A stretch of 64,000 nt of DNA from Gadus chalcogrammus (GCF_026213295.1 NC_079421.1:19770925-19834924), one strand, 5' to 3'. Shown: positions 19,061-34,196, counted from the stretch's first letter. The notes: generated by a model from the sequence alone, not told the origin. Numbers and translations: made by a program.

Positions 19061-19455
19061 TGTCTGTTATTTCACACCTTGCAGTTCCTTGATGTAGGAT
19101 TGTGCAGAGAATCCGACTGAACCTGACCCAAAGGTTTAAATTAACTATTAACTTCTCCATCTATCTCCCTCACTGCTGCCTCTACCCATACTATTAAAAA
19201 AAAAAAACGGACTAAACTAAATCATTGAAGTACATGTAAAATAAGTACATGAACGACATTGCATTCGTGAATTACAACTGTGCACAGAAAACCTTCGTAC
19301 ATTTTAGCATTCATTCACCACTAGGTGGCGGCACTGATCACGTAAAATGAAATTCCTGGATAAGAGACTGAGAAAGAAACTTACATGTTTTGTTAGTTTC
19401 TCTGATTAAAAAATAAACAAAAACTATATTCATCCAAATAAAACAAACCAAGAAA

Positions 19456-19592
<137 letters not shown>

Positions 19593-19599
19593 AGCCAGC

Positions 19600-22500
19600 T
19601 AAGAAGAATGGGTCAACCTCACGAGAGCTGGTGTGTGGTAGTTTAACTCCAGCGGTCCTGCTTTTGGTAAAGGTCACATCTCATACCGGTGGTGCTCACC
19701 CAAGTTCCCGACCACCGGCACCACAACCATCCCAGTGGTGCAATTTAAGCCCAATGTGGAACCAGACAGCGGGACCTGCATGACTCCATCCAGAGGTCAG
19801 TGACTAGGTGACCACAACGAGGGAGGATACTGATGCTTCCCGCCTGGTCTTCCTTGAATGCGCGGGTATGTATTCTCCCACACTGGCACATTCGGATGGA
19901 GCACTTCTTTGTTCTTAATGACTTTACGTCTATTTTTCGATAATTGCTTTTGCGGTGGCTGTAAATACTAGCGGATCAATCAGTTCACCTTGGTTGTGTT
20001 TTTAAATTAGAATGCCGTGCCAAACCTCTTCCTTTCACAGAGTTTTCCAATTTTCAGGTGGATAATGAAAAACCAGCATGCATCGTCTGGCGTTGTATTA
20101 ATGATACGTCCGATAAGATGAGGATGTCTCCCCAATCTCTTCTTTGCCCAACACGTTTTGGTTTGTGTCGACAACTTCTTCCGAAAATAAACCTTTCCAC
20201 GCACGCCTCGAAATATACAGAAACATTCCAGTGAGGGGGGTGGGGGGTGGGGGAAGGGGGGTATAGGCAACTCCAGCTCTTGCTAAGCCAAACATAAAAG
20301 TGTTAAAGCATCAAAGTATAGCGTCACAAGATAAATACATCCCACTGTGCCGCATTGATTGTTATGCAAATGTCTGGATACAATATACAGTGAAGAAAGT
20401 AACAAATTAAATTAGCTGGCTTAGTATTGGATAGATGAAAGGAAATTATTTCGCTACTTTTGCAACCAACATATTCCACTGGGAAATGTTACTCACCGGA
20501 AGAAGAGAAAGGGATGGGATATTGAAAAAAAAAAAAATCACACGAGGCTCCAGAGAGATTGGTTTTCTGCGTATGGAGGCCCTGAAATAGAAACGTTAGT
20601 GTACGGGAAACCAAAATATTATTGTACTCAAATGAGTCAAATGTAATTACACACTTGTTGATTTTAAGATGTAGAGCGGTCGTTATTCATGCTTTTGCGA
20701 GAGCTATATTTTTATATCAAAGCACTGTGAATCCTGCATCTCTCTTTGGATGAGTTTGTTGCTCGTAATTCCTTATGGGGAATAACAGCAGTAAACGTAC
20801 TACGCCCTTGCTTCAACCATGCTTGTCAGTGTGGTTTTACGACAACACAGATCAGGACCCGGAGACATGGGAACCGAACATAGTTCCCTCACGGCACAAC
20901 TTGAGGGACATTCTGATATCAAATTCAGGCAGAAATCTTAGCCTTATAAACTATGGGGCTTGAGGATTAAATGATTGAAGCTATGAATCTGTGTTCGATA
21001 GCAAACACTGTGGGCACCGCATGGCTCAGATCAGAGCTACAGAGTGGGACCAATGCCACACAAGGAAAAAAAAGACATTGTTTTTCCTCAGGGTGTGTCG
21101 TCTACTGGGGGTTTGTGGTCCGATGACAGTTTACATTGTCCCATCCCGCCCTCTCAGTTGATTCACAGAGAATTTGGTTCTCTGATCCAAGAATAAAAAA
21201 CGATCCATCCCAGAGTGTGGCTCTCCTTCTGTCCATCTCCTCCCACCGTAGTCCCTTCTCCCTCCTCTCTTCTCCTCTCCACTCTCCTACTGTCTTCCGC
21301 CGTCTTCCCTCCTTCTGTCCGTCTAATTCCCCGCCGCCGCGCCTCTCTTCCCCCCCTCCCTCCTCCTCTCTCTCTCCTTCTGTCCATCTAATTCGCGGCC
21401 ACCTCCCCTCTCCTATGCTCTCCTCTCCACTCCTCTCCTCTCTCCTCTCCTCCCCTTCCGTCTCCTCTCTCCTGCTGTCCATTTAACCCAGAGCGCCCTC
21501 ACCTCCCTTCTCCTCCTCTCCATCCCTCGGGTTTTCCCCCTCTCCTCTCTGCAGCTTCACTCCTCTCCTCTCTTCCTGTGTATTCTCTCCATCATGATAT
21601 CATAGTCGATGTCACATTATGAATGTGTTTCAGTTCAGTGGGCTTTTCCTAAAAAGCTGTGTGTTACGACGTGCACTGTGCGCCAAATCAGATCTCTAAG
21701 GTGGGGGCCAACCTTCGTTTGTCTGCAGAGGGCACGCCAGTAAATCCATTTCTCTGAAGATGCGGTTCACTGAATAACAAATCACGGGGACAGACGTGAC
21801 TCTCTCTCTCTCTCGCTCTCCTGTTTGGAATCCTATTTGCCAAGGTTTAAGCAACACCTGAGCTTTGTTCTGGAAACACAGAGAGGACCAGTACAGGGAC
21901 GGACTCATTCACGATGGGAGCATGAATTCAGCCCTTCAAAAGGAGGCTTCACTAACGCACTCACTCATTAACCCAATATTCGATATTCACCAACTCGGGT
22001 GCTTATTTATTAATTGACTTCCTCATTCGCTCACTTAAACACTCACTTGCTCACCCAATCATTCCCTTGGGTGAACATACCTCAGCGTTGCTTGCTCACT
22101 AAACTGTATAAACAAGGCATGAATATTTATGACCAAAGTAGAACAACAAGGACGACTAGCCAAATAGGGGCTACAGCCAGTAGAATAAACAGAGGATTGG
22201 TTTTTGATGGGGACAAGGCTTCATATTAGATCAGGTAGTAGTAGCGAATAAAACAAAAGTTTTCATTTAGCCATTTCTGGTGAATTTATTTCGCCTTTTT
22301 TTCATGTTTTGATTGATAAAGGTCCATTTGGTCAAAAGCCGCAAAAAGAGTGGCCATAACACCACTGTCCCACACCCACAAATGTAAACACAGAAATGTA
22401 CGCACTCACTCACACAAACACAGGGGTATGCAGACATAAACACAAGGATGTCTCATAATCTTTGTTATAACACTCACGAAAACACAAATACATGACCAGA

Positions 22501-22600
22501 CAAACACACTACACCAAAACAGAGAACTTACAGACTAAGTGGAGGGGATAGGAAGTTAAATACCTGAAGAAAACACTCTCTCAATATCTTATTTTAACGC
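19600..22600. other. Unique non-coding sequence
   Basis: No exon recognised. A CT/CCT-rich low-complexity tract spans about 21230-21580 and produces false open frames on both strands. The remainder is unique. Confidence 0.4.
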
Positions 22601-22610
22601 ACACACATAT

Positions 22611-22623
22611 ACCCACACCAACC

Positions 22624-22677
<54 letters not shown>

Positions 22678-22775
22678 CACATACACATAGAAAGAGAGAC
22701 ACACACACACAGACACTGACACACACACACACACACAGACAGAGACACACACACACACGCACACACACAGACACT

Positions 22776-22811
<36 letters not shown>

Positions 22812-22942
22812 CAGAGACACACACACACACACACGCACACACACACCCAGACACTGACACACACACACACACACATAGTCAGAGACACACACACACACAC
22901 ACACATAGACAGAGACACACACACACACACACATAGACAGAG

Positions 22943-22976
<34 letters not shown>

Positions 22977-23043
22977 TTACCCCCCCCCCACATACACACA
23001 CAGACAGAGACACACACACACAGAGACACATACACACACATTT
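22611..23043. repeat. Compound CA / CAGAGA minisatellite-like repeat
   Basis: A pure CA run at 22623-22670 is followed by repeating blocks of (CA)n broken by AGACAGAGA and GACACTGA words to 23043. Confidence 0.96.
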
Positions 23044-23569
23044 CCACGTTCCCCACGTAGCAGGAAGAGGCCCTGAGATGTGTAAGCGGGTATCAGATCA
23101 ACATATTAAACAAGCCGTAGGCAGGAGAGGTTGTGCGCATGCACATCCACACACTTACACACACACACACACAGTCAATCACACACACACAACCACAAAG
23201 GCACAAACAGCGTTCTCTTCTGCAGTGCCTGTGGACAACCACAGCGTCCCCACGAGCAGGCAGGCAGTAGGCTGACTCAACAGTGTGTGAAATTAAGAGG
23301 GAAATAGAAATAGACAGACATTAAGCTTCTCTCATGCGCACTCCCCAGCACCGTCTCCCCAGCTGACGGCAGGCAGCGGCTAATGTACACCCCCCCCCCC
23401 CCCCCTCCACCGACTCCTTTCCCAGAGCCCCACACACACTGCTATCAGACACCACCAGCAGCAGCTCCGTCTGTGTTTCGGTTCCTACAAAGCTGCCTCG
23501 TTACACACTCACGCACACACACCACCCCCTCTTTAAAGTCCATCTAAACATGGTTCTGGAGAAGAAGCA

Positions 23570-23726
23570 AGTGTGTGTGTGTGTGTGAGTGTCAGTGTGA
23601 GTGTGAGTGTGAGTGTGTGTGTGTCTGTGTGAGTGTGTGTGTGAGTGTGAGTGTGTGTGTGTCTGTGTCTGTGTGAGTGTGTCTGTGTGAGTGTGAGTGA
23701 GTGTGAGTGTGAATGTGTGAGTGTGA

Positions 23727-23769
<43 letters not shown>

Positions 23770-23790
23770 CGTGTCAGTGTTTGTGTGACA
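23570..23790. repeat. (GT)n with GTGA variants
   Basis: Alternating GTGTGA, GTGTCT and pure GT blocks, with a purer GT core at 23731-23767. Confidence 0.97.
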
Positions 23791-24814
23791 CTTGAAGTCA
23801 CTGACTTTAGTTTTTTATTTCGCTTATTTACATTTCGCTTCAGTTACATATTTTTTTGTAAATGTTTGAGGTAGAATTTACATTTGTATTCGGCAGTCAG
23901 ACTGGAGCAGAGATCACACAAATGCATCTGATGGATTACAGAGTTACACTTTATTTAAGAAAATCTAGCTCATTCGCTTGTACAAATAAACGAGAAACAT
24001 ACACCACTTACTTGGCAAATAGATTATGAGGATAAAGAAGAACAAAACGTTACCTAATGCAGTGAAAACCAAAACAAACGGTTGTCAAACCCTGCCATTA
24101 ACATCTTCCTCCCTACAGCTCCTTGATATGTTAATATGGGTCTTGTGTTTAGAATCTGAAACTAAACCCTTTCTGCTCAGTGTCTTTCTGTCAAGGCAAA
24201 AGGAGGGGTCCTATTTCCATACGAAACGCCTCGGCTAGAATGAGAGTACGGCTAGAATGAGTGCTATTAAGGAAATTCTGAACAGTAGCCTAATGATAAA
24301 AAGGCAGTTTCCAAGGTGATATGCAAAGTAGTCGCATTGACTCTGGGGGCTGGGAGAGAGAGAGAGAGACCCTTCGTGAGTTCATCTCCTGGTACAAGTA
24401 TACTTAACCGCAACTTTGTCATTGTACAGCTACAAATATACTTTACCACAACAAATGCAATTCTACTAGCATTTCACTATAGTCTCAAAGCGGAGTTCTA
24501 AACTCTTGATATTTTCATTATGGAATCATAGTTATATTTTGGATGAATGTTTTTCATTTGTTTTTACAAAAATAGAACAATAACAAAAATAGATGGCTAC
24601 ACCATCATCAATGGAGTAATAACCTCATTACAAATTAAACGGAATCACACATGACCAAAGTAACAAAACACACACTATTGTTAAAAATGTATTTCCAATA
24701 AATCCATAGATTTCTATAACGTAAGAATAGGTAAGGAATGATATATTGACTAAGATTCACTTAAATTATAGTACACATTATACATTATAATGTTATAGAT
24801 AATATATGTAGAGT

Positions 24815-24816
<2 letters not shown>

Positions 24817-24894
<78 letters not shown>
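24817..24894. repeat. (GA)n microsatellite
   Basis: A pure GA run of nearly 80 bases. Confidence 0.99.
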
Positions 24895-24898
<4 letters not shown>

Positions 24899-24899
24899 T

Positions 24900-27895
24900 G
24901 CAGATCACTCTTCAATTGCTTAAATTTAGTGTTCTTTTTCTTAGCCAATAAAAGGTTAGGTTAAAAGTTCTGTGAGTTAGTTGCCAGTCCTGTCCTACCT
25001 AAACGTTATTCAGTTTACCTTATGGCATGGTGCGAACACTGTGGGAGTGCAGGGCCAAAGAACCGGTGCAGCGCTATAAATCACTGTGATGACCACTATA
25101 TTACAGTAAGGTGGCCCGGGGAGAACAACGCTACTGGCACCCCCTCTCCCCAACCCTCTGGTAGGTCGGTAGGAGAGAGGGAGAGAAAGGAGAGGGGAGG
25201 AGGGAGGGAGAGAGAGAGAGGAGCTCAAGACAGGATTAAGAAAAGTGGACCCCAGTTGGAGTCCTAACAAAGTTTTCCTTCACCTTAATTCTCCAAAATG
25301 TATGTCAATATGTTTTGGGAAATTGTGAAAAGTGTGAAATTATAAGTTCAGTGTTTCATTCTAGCTCATGAACAAAGATGTGACCCGACAACGATGGCCG
25401 TGTATAACATGGGAACACACATGATGTCCACATTAGTGAGTTACAAACTACAGCAAAGGCCAGAGGAAGCGGTCCATCAAGGTACCGAGCCTCCTCAGCA
25501 CCCTGACAGATCCAGGTCAGAACTAAACAGGTTGCCATGGAGACCTGCTGGTCTGCCCACCTGGAGAGGTGTTGATAACAACGCAGCTAAAATAAAAGAA
25601 CGCAACAGAACGTCAGAAACCACATTTCTACAAAATATACACAATATGCATTCTATGAATGAAATTGAAAGTCAGAAAGTAGATCATTATTGACGGTAGA
25701 GGTTAATATTGGGACTATACAAAGATCATAAAGATTATGAATCAATATTACTAAAAGCATATCCTTACATGCCGGTAGCATGAGGTATCTTGAAAGAACT
25801 AAATGAAAGTCCAATTAGAAAAGCTACATTTCTACACACACGTACCTATCCAAGACCATGTGGGCAGGGTTGCCTCAATAAAATGTTCAAAGATAGATAT
25901 ATTTAACAGAATGTACATAGAGAAAGGTTGTTGGACAATGTAGCATTCATTTTTAAAGCCCACAATACTCAAGTACAAAGGTACCTCCAACAAGAAAAAG
26001 TTGTCTTGTTCCACTGAGCACTCAAGGAAAGAAATGCTAAAATAAAAACATAATAATATATTTGCTAACTCTTAACTCTAAAGTTTTCTCTCACATGCCA
26101 CTGCCTCAGTCAGGAAATCTATAAATTCAGAACATTTTAGAGTCTATGTTTTCATAAATGTACCCTCCTTTTTCCAATGGTATAAACAAAGCAAATATTT
26201 TGAATCCCACACACTCGCACACTTCACAATGTGTGCGTGACAACCTCGAACACTGAATCGTTTACATGGTTGAATGGGTCAACCTCAACATATTCAGTTT
26301 GCAATCAACGAAAACAACGCCTCTCCTTCATACCAAATAGCCAGCAAGGGGCTTGCGTCTTTCTTGCTTCGCTCATCCTCTCTCAATCTGAATCTCAAAG
26401 GAGTCTTTCTCGCTTTCAATTTAATTTTAATTGGCTAACAAAAGGCTCAAGGAAAACAATTTGTGTGGAGACTCTTTAGTTGGATATTGACCACCCTGGG
26501 GGGGGGGGGGGGGGGGTGCAGTGACCTCTGGCCCACTGCACCATGTTACGCAGCCTAGATCAACGTTCTTCTCCTCTCACTGTGAGAGGCTCACCTCTCT
26601 CTGGGGAACACACACAACTTTTAACAGTCAGTCAGTCAGTCAGTCTGTCTGTCTCTCTCTCTGTGTGGCAGAGAGCGAAGCTGGTGATGGTTTCGCACCA
26701 TATCCGTAAAAGAGAACATTTGATCCGTGAGATTGAAGCAGAGTGAAGCCAAGGCTGCTGCTCATCCTCTTGGAAACAGAAAGCATGTAAAGTATTAGTA
26801 TAACCACACAGGGCTGCTGACTGTGTGAGGGTCTGCATTGGAGTAAAGAGAGCTCTCTCTCTATACCCCATATACGCCAGACTGCCACATGCCCAGTGTC
26901 GTTGGTAGCATACCTGCATATGTCATATGAGTACATGCAGCTTGTTATGACCTGTGCCTGGTATGCTCGCCACGGCGACCGTACAGAAATCCCTGGCGTG
27001 CGACTGGAAATACAAGGACCATCTCAACATGCTGGACTTTGTTTTACAGAATGGATGACCTCGACCTGGAAAGACCGGCCATTTGAATCAGTGTTCATAT
27101 TTGATACGGTTTTGTTTTTCCTGATTTTCTTTTATCGAAAGGATTGTAACTTCACAGAATTGCGACTTACAAAAGGGCCTTGGATTTGATTAGAATATGG
27201 AAAAGATAAAAATGGGGTGTGCTTTTAATAAATAAGTAAATAATAAAAAAATAAAGTTTATTATTTTGCAACCGTTATAAATGGTCAAAGCGATCCACTT
27301 TGACCACTCTTATCTCAATAATGTGATAACCATGATGAAAGACACTGTTTAGAATGCACTTTTAAACAGCAGAGACGTACAGTATCAAGTCAATATTAAC
27401 AAAGGACAAATGTAATGTCATTTGGTATTTTTCCTCAGAAAAGCTAAATCTTCATTGTTCAATAAATGAGTTAAATGAAAGCACATCACAAACAATATGG
27501 TCTCCAGACTCGGGGGTCAGTCTGAGCACAAGCAGTTCGTTTACTTCTTGTCCTGGCATCCAGTTCTAGAGAGAAAACCTGGCCTAGCCTCAGACCGATT
27601 CCATTTTATTTGGTCTTCCACAGTGAGCGTGCGTACCACCTGTTTTCTATTTGCTTCGAGGGATTTTGATACATGAGGTGCTTTTAGAGCCATTCAGCTC
27701 AGATAACATTTAGACCAAGTATGCACGGGAAATGCTTGTTGAATTTGGAAGGGTCTCATAGGCAGCCATGAAATGTCTCAAGTCAGTTATTAAAAAAATG
27801 TTTTTATAAGTCATCCCACCTGCTATTTGCAAATATATTTCTTAAAACAACATTCATACCGTGCAAGGAGATTCAAGTTTCTCAAACAAATGGGG
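24900..27895. other. Unique non-coding sequence between clnk and hs3st1
   Basis: No exon recognised. It contains a GA-rich patch at 25170-25220, a G16 run at 26500-26516 and (CAGT)n/(CTGT)n at 26630-26662. Confidence 0.4.
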
Positions 27896-27900
27896 GAATG

Positions 27901-28138
27901 AGGAGGAGGAGGAGGAGGAGGAGGAGGAACGGGGCTTAGAAACATAGAGTGTGATCCAGTCCTTAAAATAGGATGCTTGTTTTAAAGTAGAGTGTTGTTA
28001 GTGTCTATTGTGTGAGTGTGTGTGTGTATCTGAGTGAGCGTGTGTGTGTCTGTGTGTGAGTGTGTAAGTGTGTGTGTGTGTGAGTGCATGTGCGCGCGTG
28101 CGCGCGTGCGTGCGCGCGTGTGCATGTGTGTGTGTGTT
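27901..28138. repeat. (GGA)n then GT/GC alternating tract
   Basis: GGA repeats at 27901-27928. Alternating purine-pyrimidine sequence at 28011-28138 includes a GCGCGC-rich core at 28090-28120. Confidence 0.9.
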
Positions 28139-28740
28139 ATTCAGAATCCACCTGGAGCCAATGAGTTGCACAATGACGATATTATTACCACCACTACAAC
28201 AGATGGCTTTGATCAACTACCGCCTTGCCCAGCCGAGTCGTCATCGAAGAGGACATTCGCTTGTGTTCCATTTCACTCCTCCATTCATCTCATGTGTCAC
28301 AGACGTTTGATGTGAAGCATATGTGGTCGCTACACGCTTATTCACATGCATAAAGTCAGTGACGCAAGTATAGAGGCTGACGCACGGATACGCAGTGACA
28401 TGCACACACAAAACCGCACACAAAGCCGGTGACACTAAAACACGTATACCCAGTGATACACACACACACGCACACTGATGGTTTGCGGGCTCAGAAGTCT
28501 AATGGCATTGTTATGTATTTTTATGCACCAGAGACAATGTTTACCGGAAAAGAGAAATCTATCCCTGGTGTGAGTTTTGTAAAAATGGGCTCATAGCACT
28601 GTCTGGAGCACATGGAAAAAATATTGAATCAAACATGGAGAGCGTTCCAGCTACAGAATCCACACTTGGCCGTTCAAGAACTTCTCCAAGAGGGGGGCCT
28701 TTCACGTGGGAAAACGTGTAGTAGCAAACATGCCCAAAGA

Positions 28741-28998
<258 letters not shown>

Positions 28999-28999
28999 T

Positions 29000-31635
29000 G
29001 TTACACATGCACAGCTGAAGGGGGAGAGTTGGCTATCTGGCTGGCCCAGTGCAGCTCCCAGCCCGGGAGAGGTGTGTTATGGCAGGGGGAGTTATCCTTG
29101 GCCAGGGGAGACTAGGCCTCTGCCAGCCCTGGGCCGCTATGCCAGAGGGCTGGCTGATAACAGCCCCTGCATGACTGTGGAGGAGACCCCTTGCACTGGA
29201 AGGAATGTTGCATAATAACAAATATGTTCCAACACAAATGTATGGCGTAGGTTAATAATACTTTGACGTAATAATTATTAAAGGTTCATCATGATCGTAC
29301 ATCCGTTTCCCTCTGGGGGTTTTCTTTGTCAATTGAACCACACTAAGGCAGGATAGTCCTGTGCTTGTCTGGGTTTGATTCCCAAGGACTCTGCAGTGTA
29401 CCTGCAGGCATCCTTCACAAAACACATCATTCACATCCGGTTTTTGCATCGCCTAGGGTAATGGTATCTTCCTAGACAAACTTGGAACATGTTGTGTATT
29501 CTGCAACATTTATTTGTTTGAAGAATCAAACAAGTTCATGTGTTAAAATAAACTCCCCTGGACTTTGAGTTTGTCTTACACAAATAAACTCTGTTAAATG
29601 GAGCACTGTACCAATGAACTGGAAGAGGAAAATAAGTCATTTGTCGGATGAACACGTTTTTTGGAGTGTTATAAGCCCACAGTGTTGGTCGCGGAGTTGA
29701 GTCTGAAAATAAATAGACTCAAACCTTTAATGAACAGTGGGGGGTCTGCTGCCCGGAGTGATCTAAGAGCAGAAAAACCCCTCTGAACCATGCGTACCAG
29801 CCCCAAATTAAGGTGATCCGACGACCCGTTTCATCTCCTCATCCTCCTGCCAAGACGGCTTTCTCTCTGCACGGCAGAAAGGCAGAAAGCAGCAGTTCTG
29901 AAACGCTGCACATTTCTTGGAAGTCAAAAGAGGCTGGGTCCCAGCCAAGACTTTGTTGGATTTTTTTTTTCATCACCTAAGAATCTCTGCTACCCAGTAA
30001 GTCACCAGTATTTCCTCTTCTTCTAGAACTTGTCAAGGTCAACAGATGGAAGCAAGAGAGAGAGAGAGAGTGAGACCTTGTGACTGGGTGGTCTCTCATG
30101 TTCAAATGTCAGCGATCCAAAACACTTGTTTTTTCGTCTGTTATTAACTTGGTATTTGGCCTATTTATTATCTCATTTGGAACCCCGTCAGTGTTGCCAA
30201 GATAATAATGTTATTAAATGTAATAAATTCTTTAGTAAATATATGTTTTAGCCATCCTCTGCTAACCCTGAACTAAGGTGTTGTACCTTTCTTTTATTTT
30301 CTCTCAGATGCACTTCGACCTCAGGACGAAGTGACACAGACGGCGAGACGGTATGCTCTACCGCCATGTTGTGTGTGGATGTGTGGAGCTCCATCTGAGG
30401 AGGTAAACGCCGTTGGAATGAGGTTTAACAGAGGGTTTAGCGTCACTGGCAGTACCACGACGTTGTGTAATAAAAAGCTCATTATAACGCCAGTGCTCAA
30501 CAACGTTTACTAACTAAAAAAGTAGAAACCATGGGGATAACACCTCACTTCTCCCTAGAACCCTATATCTAAAGCGTTCTTTAATCTCATCGTGTTCAAA
30601 CGCAAGCTGAACCCGGGGGGGTTCAAATAGACCTTAACGATACAACTTGGTAAAGCCAATTTTGCACTCAATTAACCATGAACTGTACAGTCAGAAGAAA
30701 ATCAGGGGAACACTATTAATAGTGTAATGAACACGAACCGAAACAGCATGGGAGGAACACTTCCATTTCAATTCGATCACAAACCGCCCGTAGGGTTTCT
30801 AAGATAAAACGTTGGTGGAGTGAATTCAAACCAACGGAAAATGTTGAAACTAGGAATGATTTAGTACACATTTGAGGCTTGCGCTATTCCCCCTGCCTCT
30901 TGTGGTATTATCTTTGTGAAAAGCTGCTAAAACATTCCATTATCATCTGCCACCAAAGGCCAGCATTTCACAATGCCTCGATAACATGATTTCATGTATC
31001 TTTATCTTGAGTTTTCTCGTTACATGACTTGGCCCAAACCTATAATGACCTTATTGAAATGATTATTTACATTCACTCCTCTCTCTGCCTTCAGGGTTCA
31101 GTCAGAGGTTGTGGAAAGCTCAGCCTTTGCTTCAAGGTTATCGCTTTCATCTTCTGAATAATATTTTGTGAGATTTTCAGCTGCAGGTAGACGACGGATG
31201 GTAGATGGTATCATCCATGGGGACAGGAACAGCCAACAGGAAATGAACATCTTATATCATCTATGCTTCTCATCATTGTAGATATTACAGCTTATAGTCT
31301 ACGCATTTCCATGCGTCGGCATACAAGGCTGAAAGACCTAATGGTATTAAGAGAGTCATAAGGCTTAACATGGATTTCCAATTACAGAGATATTTCTGAA
31401 AAAAGGTCAACCCAACCGTAAGTTACGTTGAATTAATCTTAATATGAATGCAGTATAGGCTAAAGTGTTAGCACCGTGACACAGTAGTTGCAAAGGCACA
31501 TTCGAAAAGATGTTCCAAGTAAAACGTGTCCTGTTTGGACTCTACTCCTGTCTTCAACCCAAACTCAGGGACCTACTAATTGATTTAACTGAACCAACCA
31601 ATGGGCACACTGTGTGTGGCTCTGTGTGCATGTGC
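29000..31635. other. Unique non-coding sequence
   Basis: No exon or known element seen. The segment 29010-29220 is GC-rich and free of simple repeats, with repeated CCAG/CTGG words. It could be a regulatory element, but that is not shown. Confidence 0.35.
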
Positions 31636-31640
31636 GTTAA

Positions 31641-31866
31641 AGTATGTGTGTGTGTGTGTGTGTGCGTGTGTGTGCGTGCGTGTGTGTGTGTGCGTGTGTG
31701 TTTGTGTGTGTGTGTTTGTGTGGGACCGTGCATTACTTCTGCTGGACTTCACACATTGAGAAGACAAAAGAGGATCTATTCCAATTAAAAACTGTTGCAG
31801 CCCTGGGTTACCCGAAAGAGAGAGGGGAGCGGAGAAGGGAGCAGAGGGGTGTGTGTGTGTGTGTGG

Positions 31867-31905
<39 letters not shown>

Positions 31906-32150
31906 GGTGTGTGTGTGTGTGTGTGGGGGTGTGTGTGTGTGTGTGGGTGGGGGGGGGGGGGGTTCAATTGGACCACATCGTCCTTTGAAAAGCCACAGAA
32001 TGAGTGATTGTGATGGGGGAGAAAAACCAAGGACCCCCTCAAAAACAACGGCTAGAATAGGCCTGGGGAAATGGCTGATTTTGCGATGGGGGGGGGGGGG
32101 GGGGGGGGGGCACTCAGTTACAGCAGCTGAATGTAGACAGCAGGGGGGGG
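31641..32150. repeat. (GT)n and poly-G cluster
   Basis: GT runs at 31645-31725 and 31848-31945 with GTGGGGGT interruptions, then G runs at 31947-31962, 32089-32110 and 32142-32153. The G runs have G-quadruplex potential. Confidence 0.95.
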
Positions 32151-32567
32151 GGGTTGAAGGGATGCTCTGGCAATAAATCCCCTCCGATACTCCGTCGTAC
32201 GACTCCCTCTGCTCTGTGTTTGGCGACAAGGTGAATTAATTATGCGTCTCGGGTTAATTGGATGATATTAGCGGAGGAGGGAATGGGTGACTTTAGAGTT
32301 TAAAAGGGGGCTCCGCACCTGAGTTAGTGGGATGTCGATGGGCTCCTAATGGGCCTAGAGATGCAACGCGGAAGGCAATGAAAGTGTGTTCATGGCCCAG
32401 CGTGGAGAGGCACTGTAGGGGGTCGTCGTTGTTGCAGGGGGAAGTAGTTTCACAACTGCATGGATCGAATAACGTAACACAAAACATATGCTAGAGAAAC
32501 CAGTCCTCCAAAGCACGCAGTTTATCTTGGGGTCAAGCTAATTGAATATAGAAAGGAAAGTCGATAG

Positions 32568-32872
32568 GTAACACTTTATGATAAGGGCGGTACATTAATT
32601 AAACTTCAATTAACATTATTTAATGCTGTAATATGCATTACCAACATTAACTATGATCTAACGAATGCTCTAATAATTGTCGACTGATGTTTATCTTACT
32701 AATGGTGTTCATGTTAACTACGGTGAGTACTGGGTACGTTAGGTAAGTTAGGGTAAGTTAGGGTTTACCTTAACTACTTTGCTAATGCTATATGATAATG
32801 CTTATTTCTGAATTAACTAATGGTAATTAATGGTTAATTAAGGCACCAATTTTTGAAAGTCTTACCCAGACA
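32568..32872. mobile_element. Decayed MITE-like element
   Basis: The left end GGTAACACTTTATGATAAGG is loosely mirrored at the right end (CACCAATTTTTGAAAGTCTT then ACCC). The interior is AT-rich, with repeated TTAATTAA and GGTAAGTTAGG words. The TAACACTTTATNATAAGG start is a pattern I associate with common teleost MITEs. Confidence 0.5.
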
Positions 32873-33361
32873 TTTTACAACTAATAATTTCTGAATCATC
32901 AACAGAATCTCTTGTGTTCATCGCTTCAATGAGTAGAACAGGAGTCCTCCCCGTTCAACCCCAGAAGAGCTTTCACATAGAGATGATATCTCTGATCTTG
33001 GGGTGTTTTCTCTGTCCAAGAGAGCCAGCAAAAACCCTGCAGGTTCCTCTATATGCGACTGACTTTCAAAGCCACAGTCGAGCTCTTAAGAAACAGTTTA
33101 GCAGGGCCACAAAAAGAAAACACGTTAACATGACCGATATTTCACACAAGCGACAAGTGCCAGCCTGTTCATCGATCATTTCATGTGAAATCTGTTTAGA
33201 ACAATTTCCTCTTCCTCCTGTGAGTTTTTCCCCATCAACGCCCAAATTTGGTGACGTAGATAGTCTTTGAGAATATCACTTGCTGCTATCAAAGTGGACA
33301 CTTGGTTCCTGCAACCAGCTTCAGGAGATGTGAAGTCTCCCTGCAGAGATACAGTCTGAGA

Positions 33362-33388
33362 CGAGAGAGAGAGAGAAAGAGAAAGAGA

Positions 33389-33446
<58 letters not shown>
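33362..33446. repeat. (GA)n microsatellite
   Basis: GAGAGA and GAGAAA units across 85 bases. Confidence 0.98.
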
Positions 33447-33450
<4 letters not shown>

Positions 33451-34196
33451 CAGAGAGGTAGGGAAGGCAGGGTGTTTTGTCTGCATTTTAGAGCTGATGA
33501 AGTTAGCATTCTGTGAACACTCTCCATAAGGCTCTCGGTAAATCTAGGCAAAAGGGAAGAAGAAGAACCAGTTAGTTCAGTTCTGGATCTTAATGTCATC
33601 GTTAAGGCGGTGGTGGTTATGTTTTCAAAGGGCCAATAAGGATTTGCATAAATAATCCCCAGTTTTTTCCGCAACAAAAACAAAAGGTGATCACACCCTT
33701 TGGCACGTACAGTGTGTCGGTGGATTCCCCAAGGTTTCTGATGTCTATTTACCTTTCTAACCGGTTTCCGGTTCTCTTACTATACTCAGTAATCCTTATT
33801 TATAATATGTGCGTCCACTCTTCACTTACTGGTCAAGGTCACAAAGGTTATTTTACTTCGCCCCATGGTTTGTGTTTGTTTCTGTATGGGTTTGGTAATT
33901 ATATATGCCTATTTGAAACAGGAAGAGGTTTAGAAAGAAGTAGTCTTTGCACGGATACAATTTCACTCAGGCAGGGTACATAGTTTGCTTGGCTCGCTGT
34001 TAAAAGAACCGGACAATCAGGTTTGAACGATCGTTAACCAACCCCAAACCTGGCAAGCGTTTCCAACCTGTAATCATGTTGTGTCTAAAATCACGTCTTT
34101 CATCTCAGGACCTTGAAATGTTTGGTTCTCAAGGCGATGCAAGAGATATCTGTGAAAGCATAAAGATCAAACAAAATTAAAAAAACAAAATAAAGA

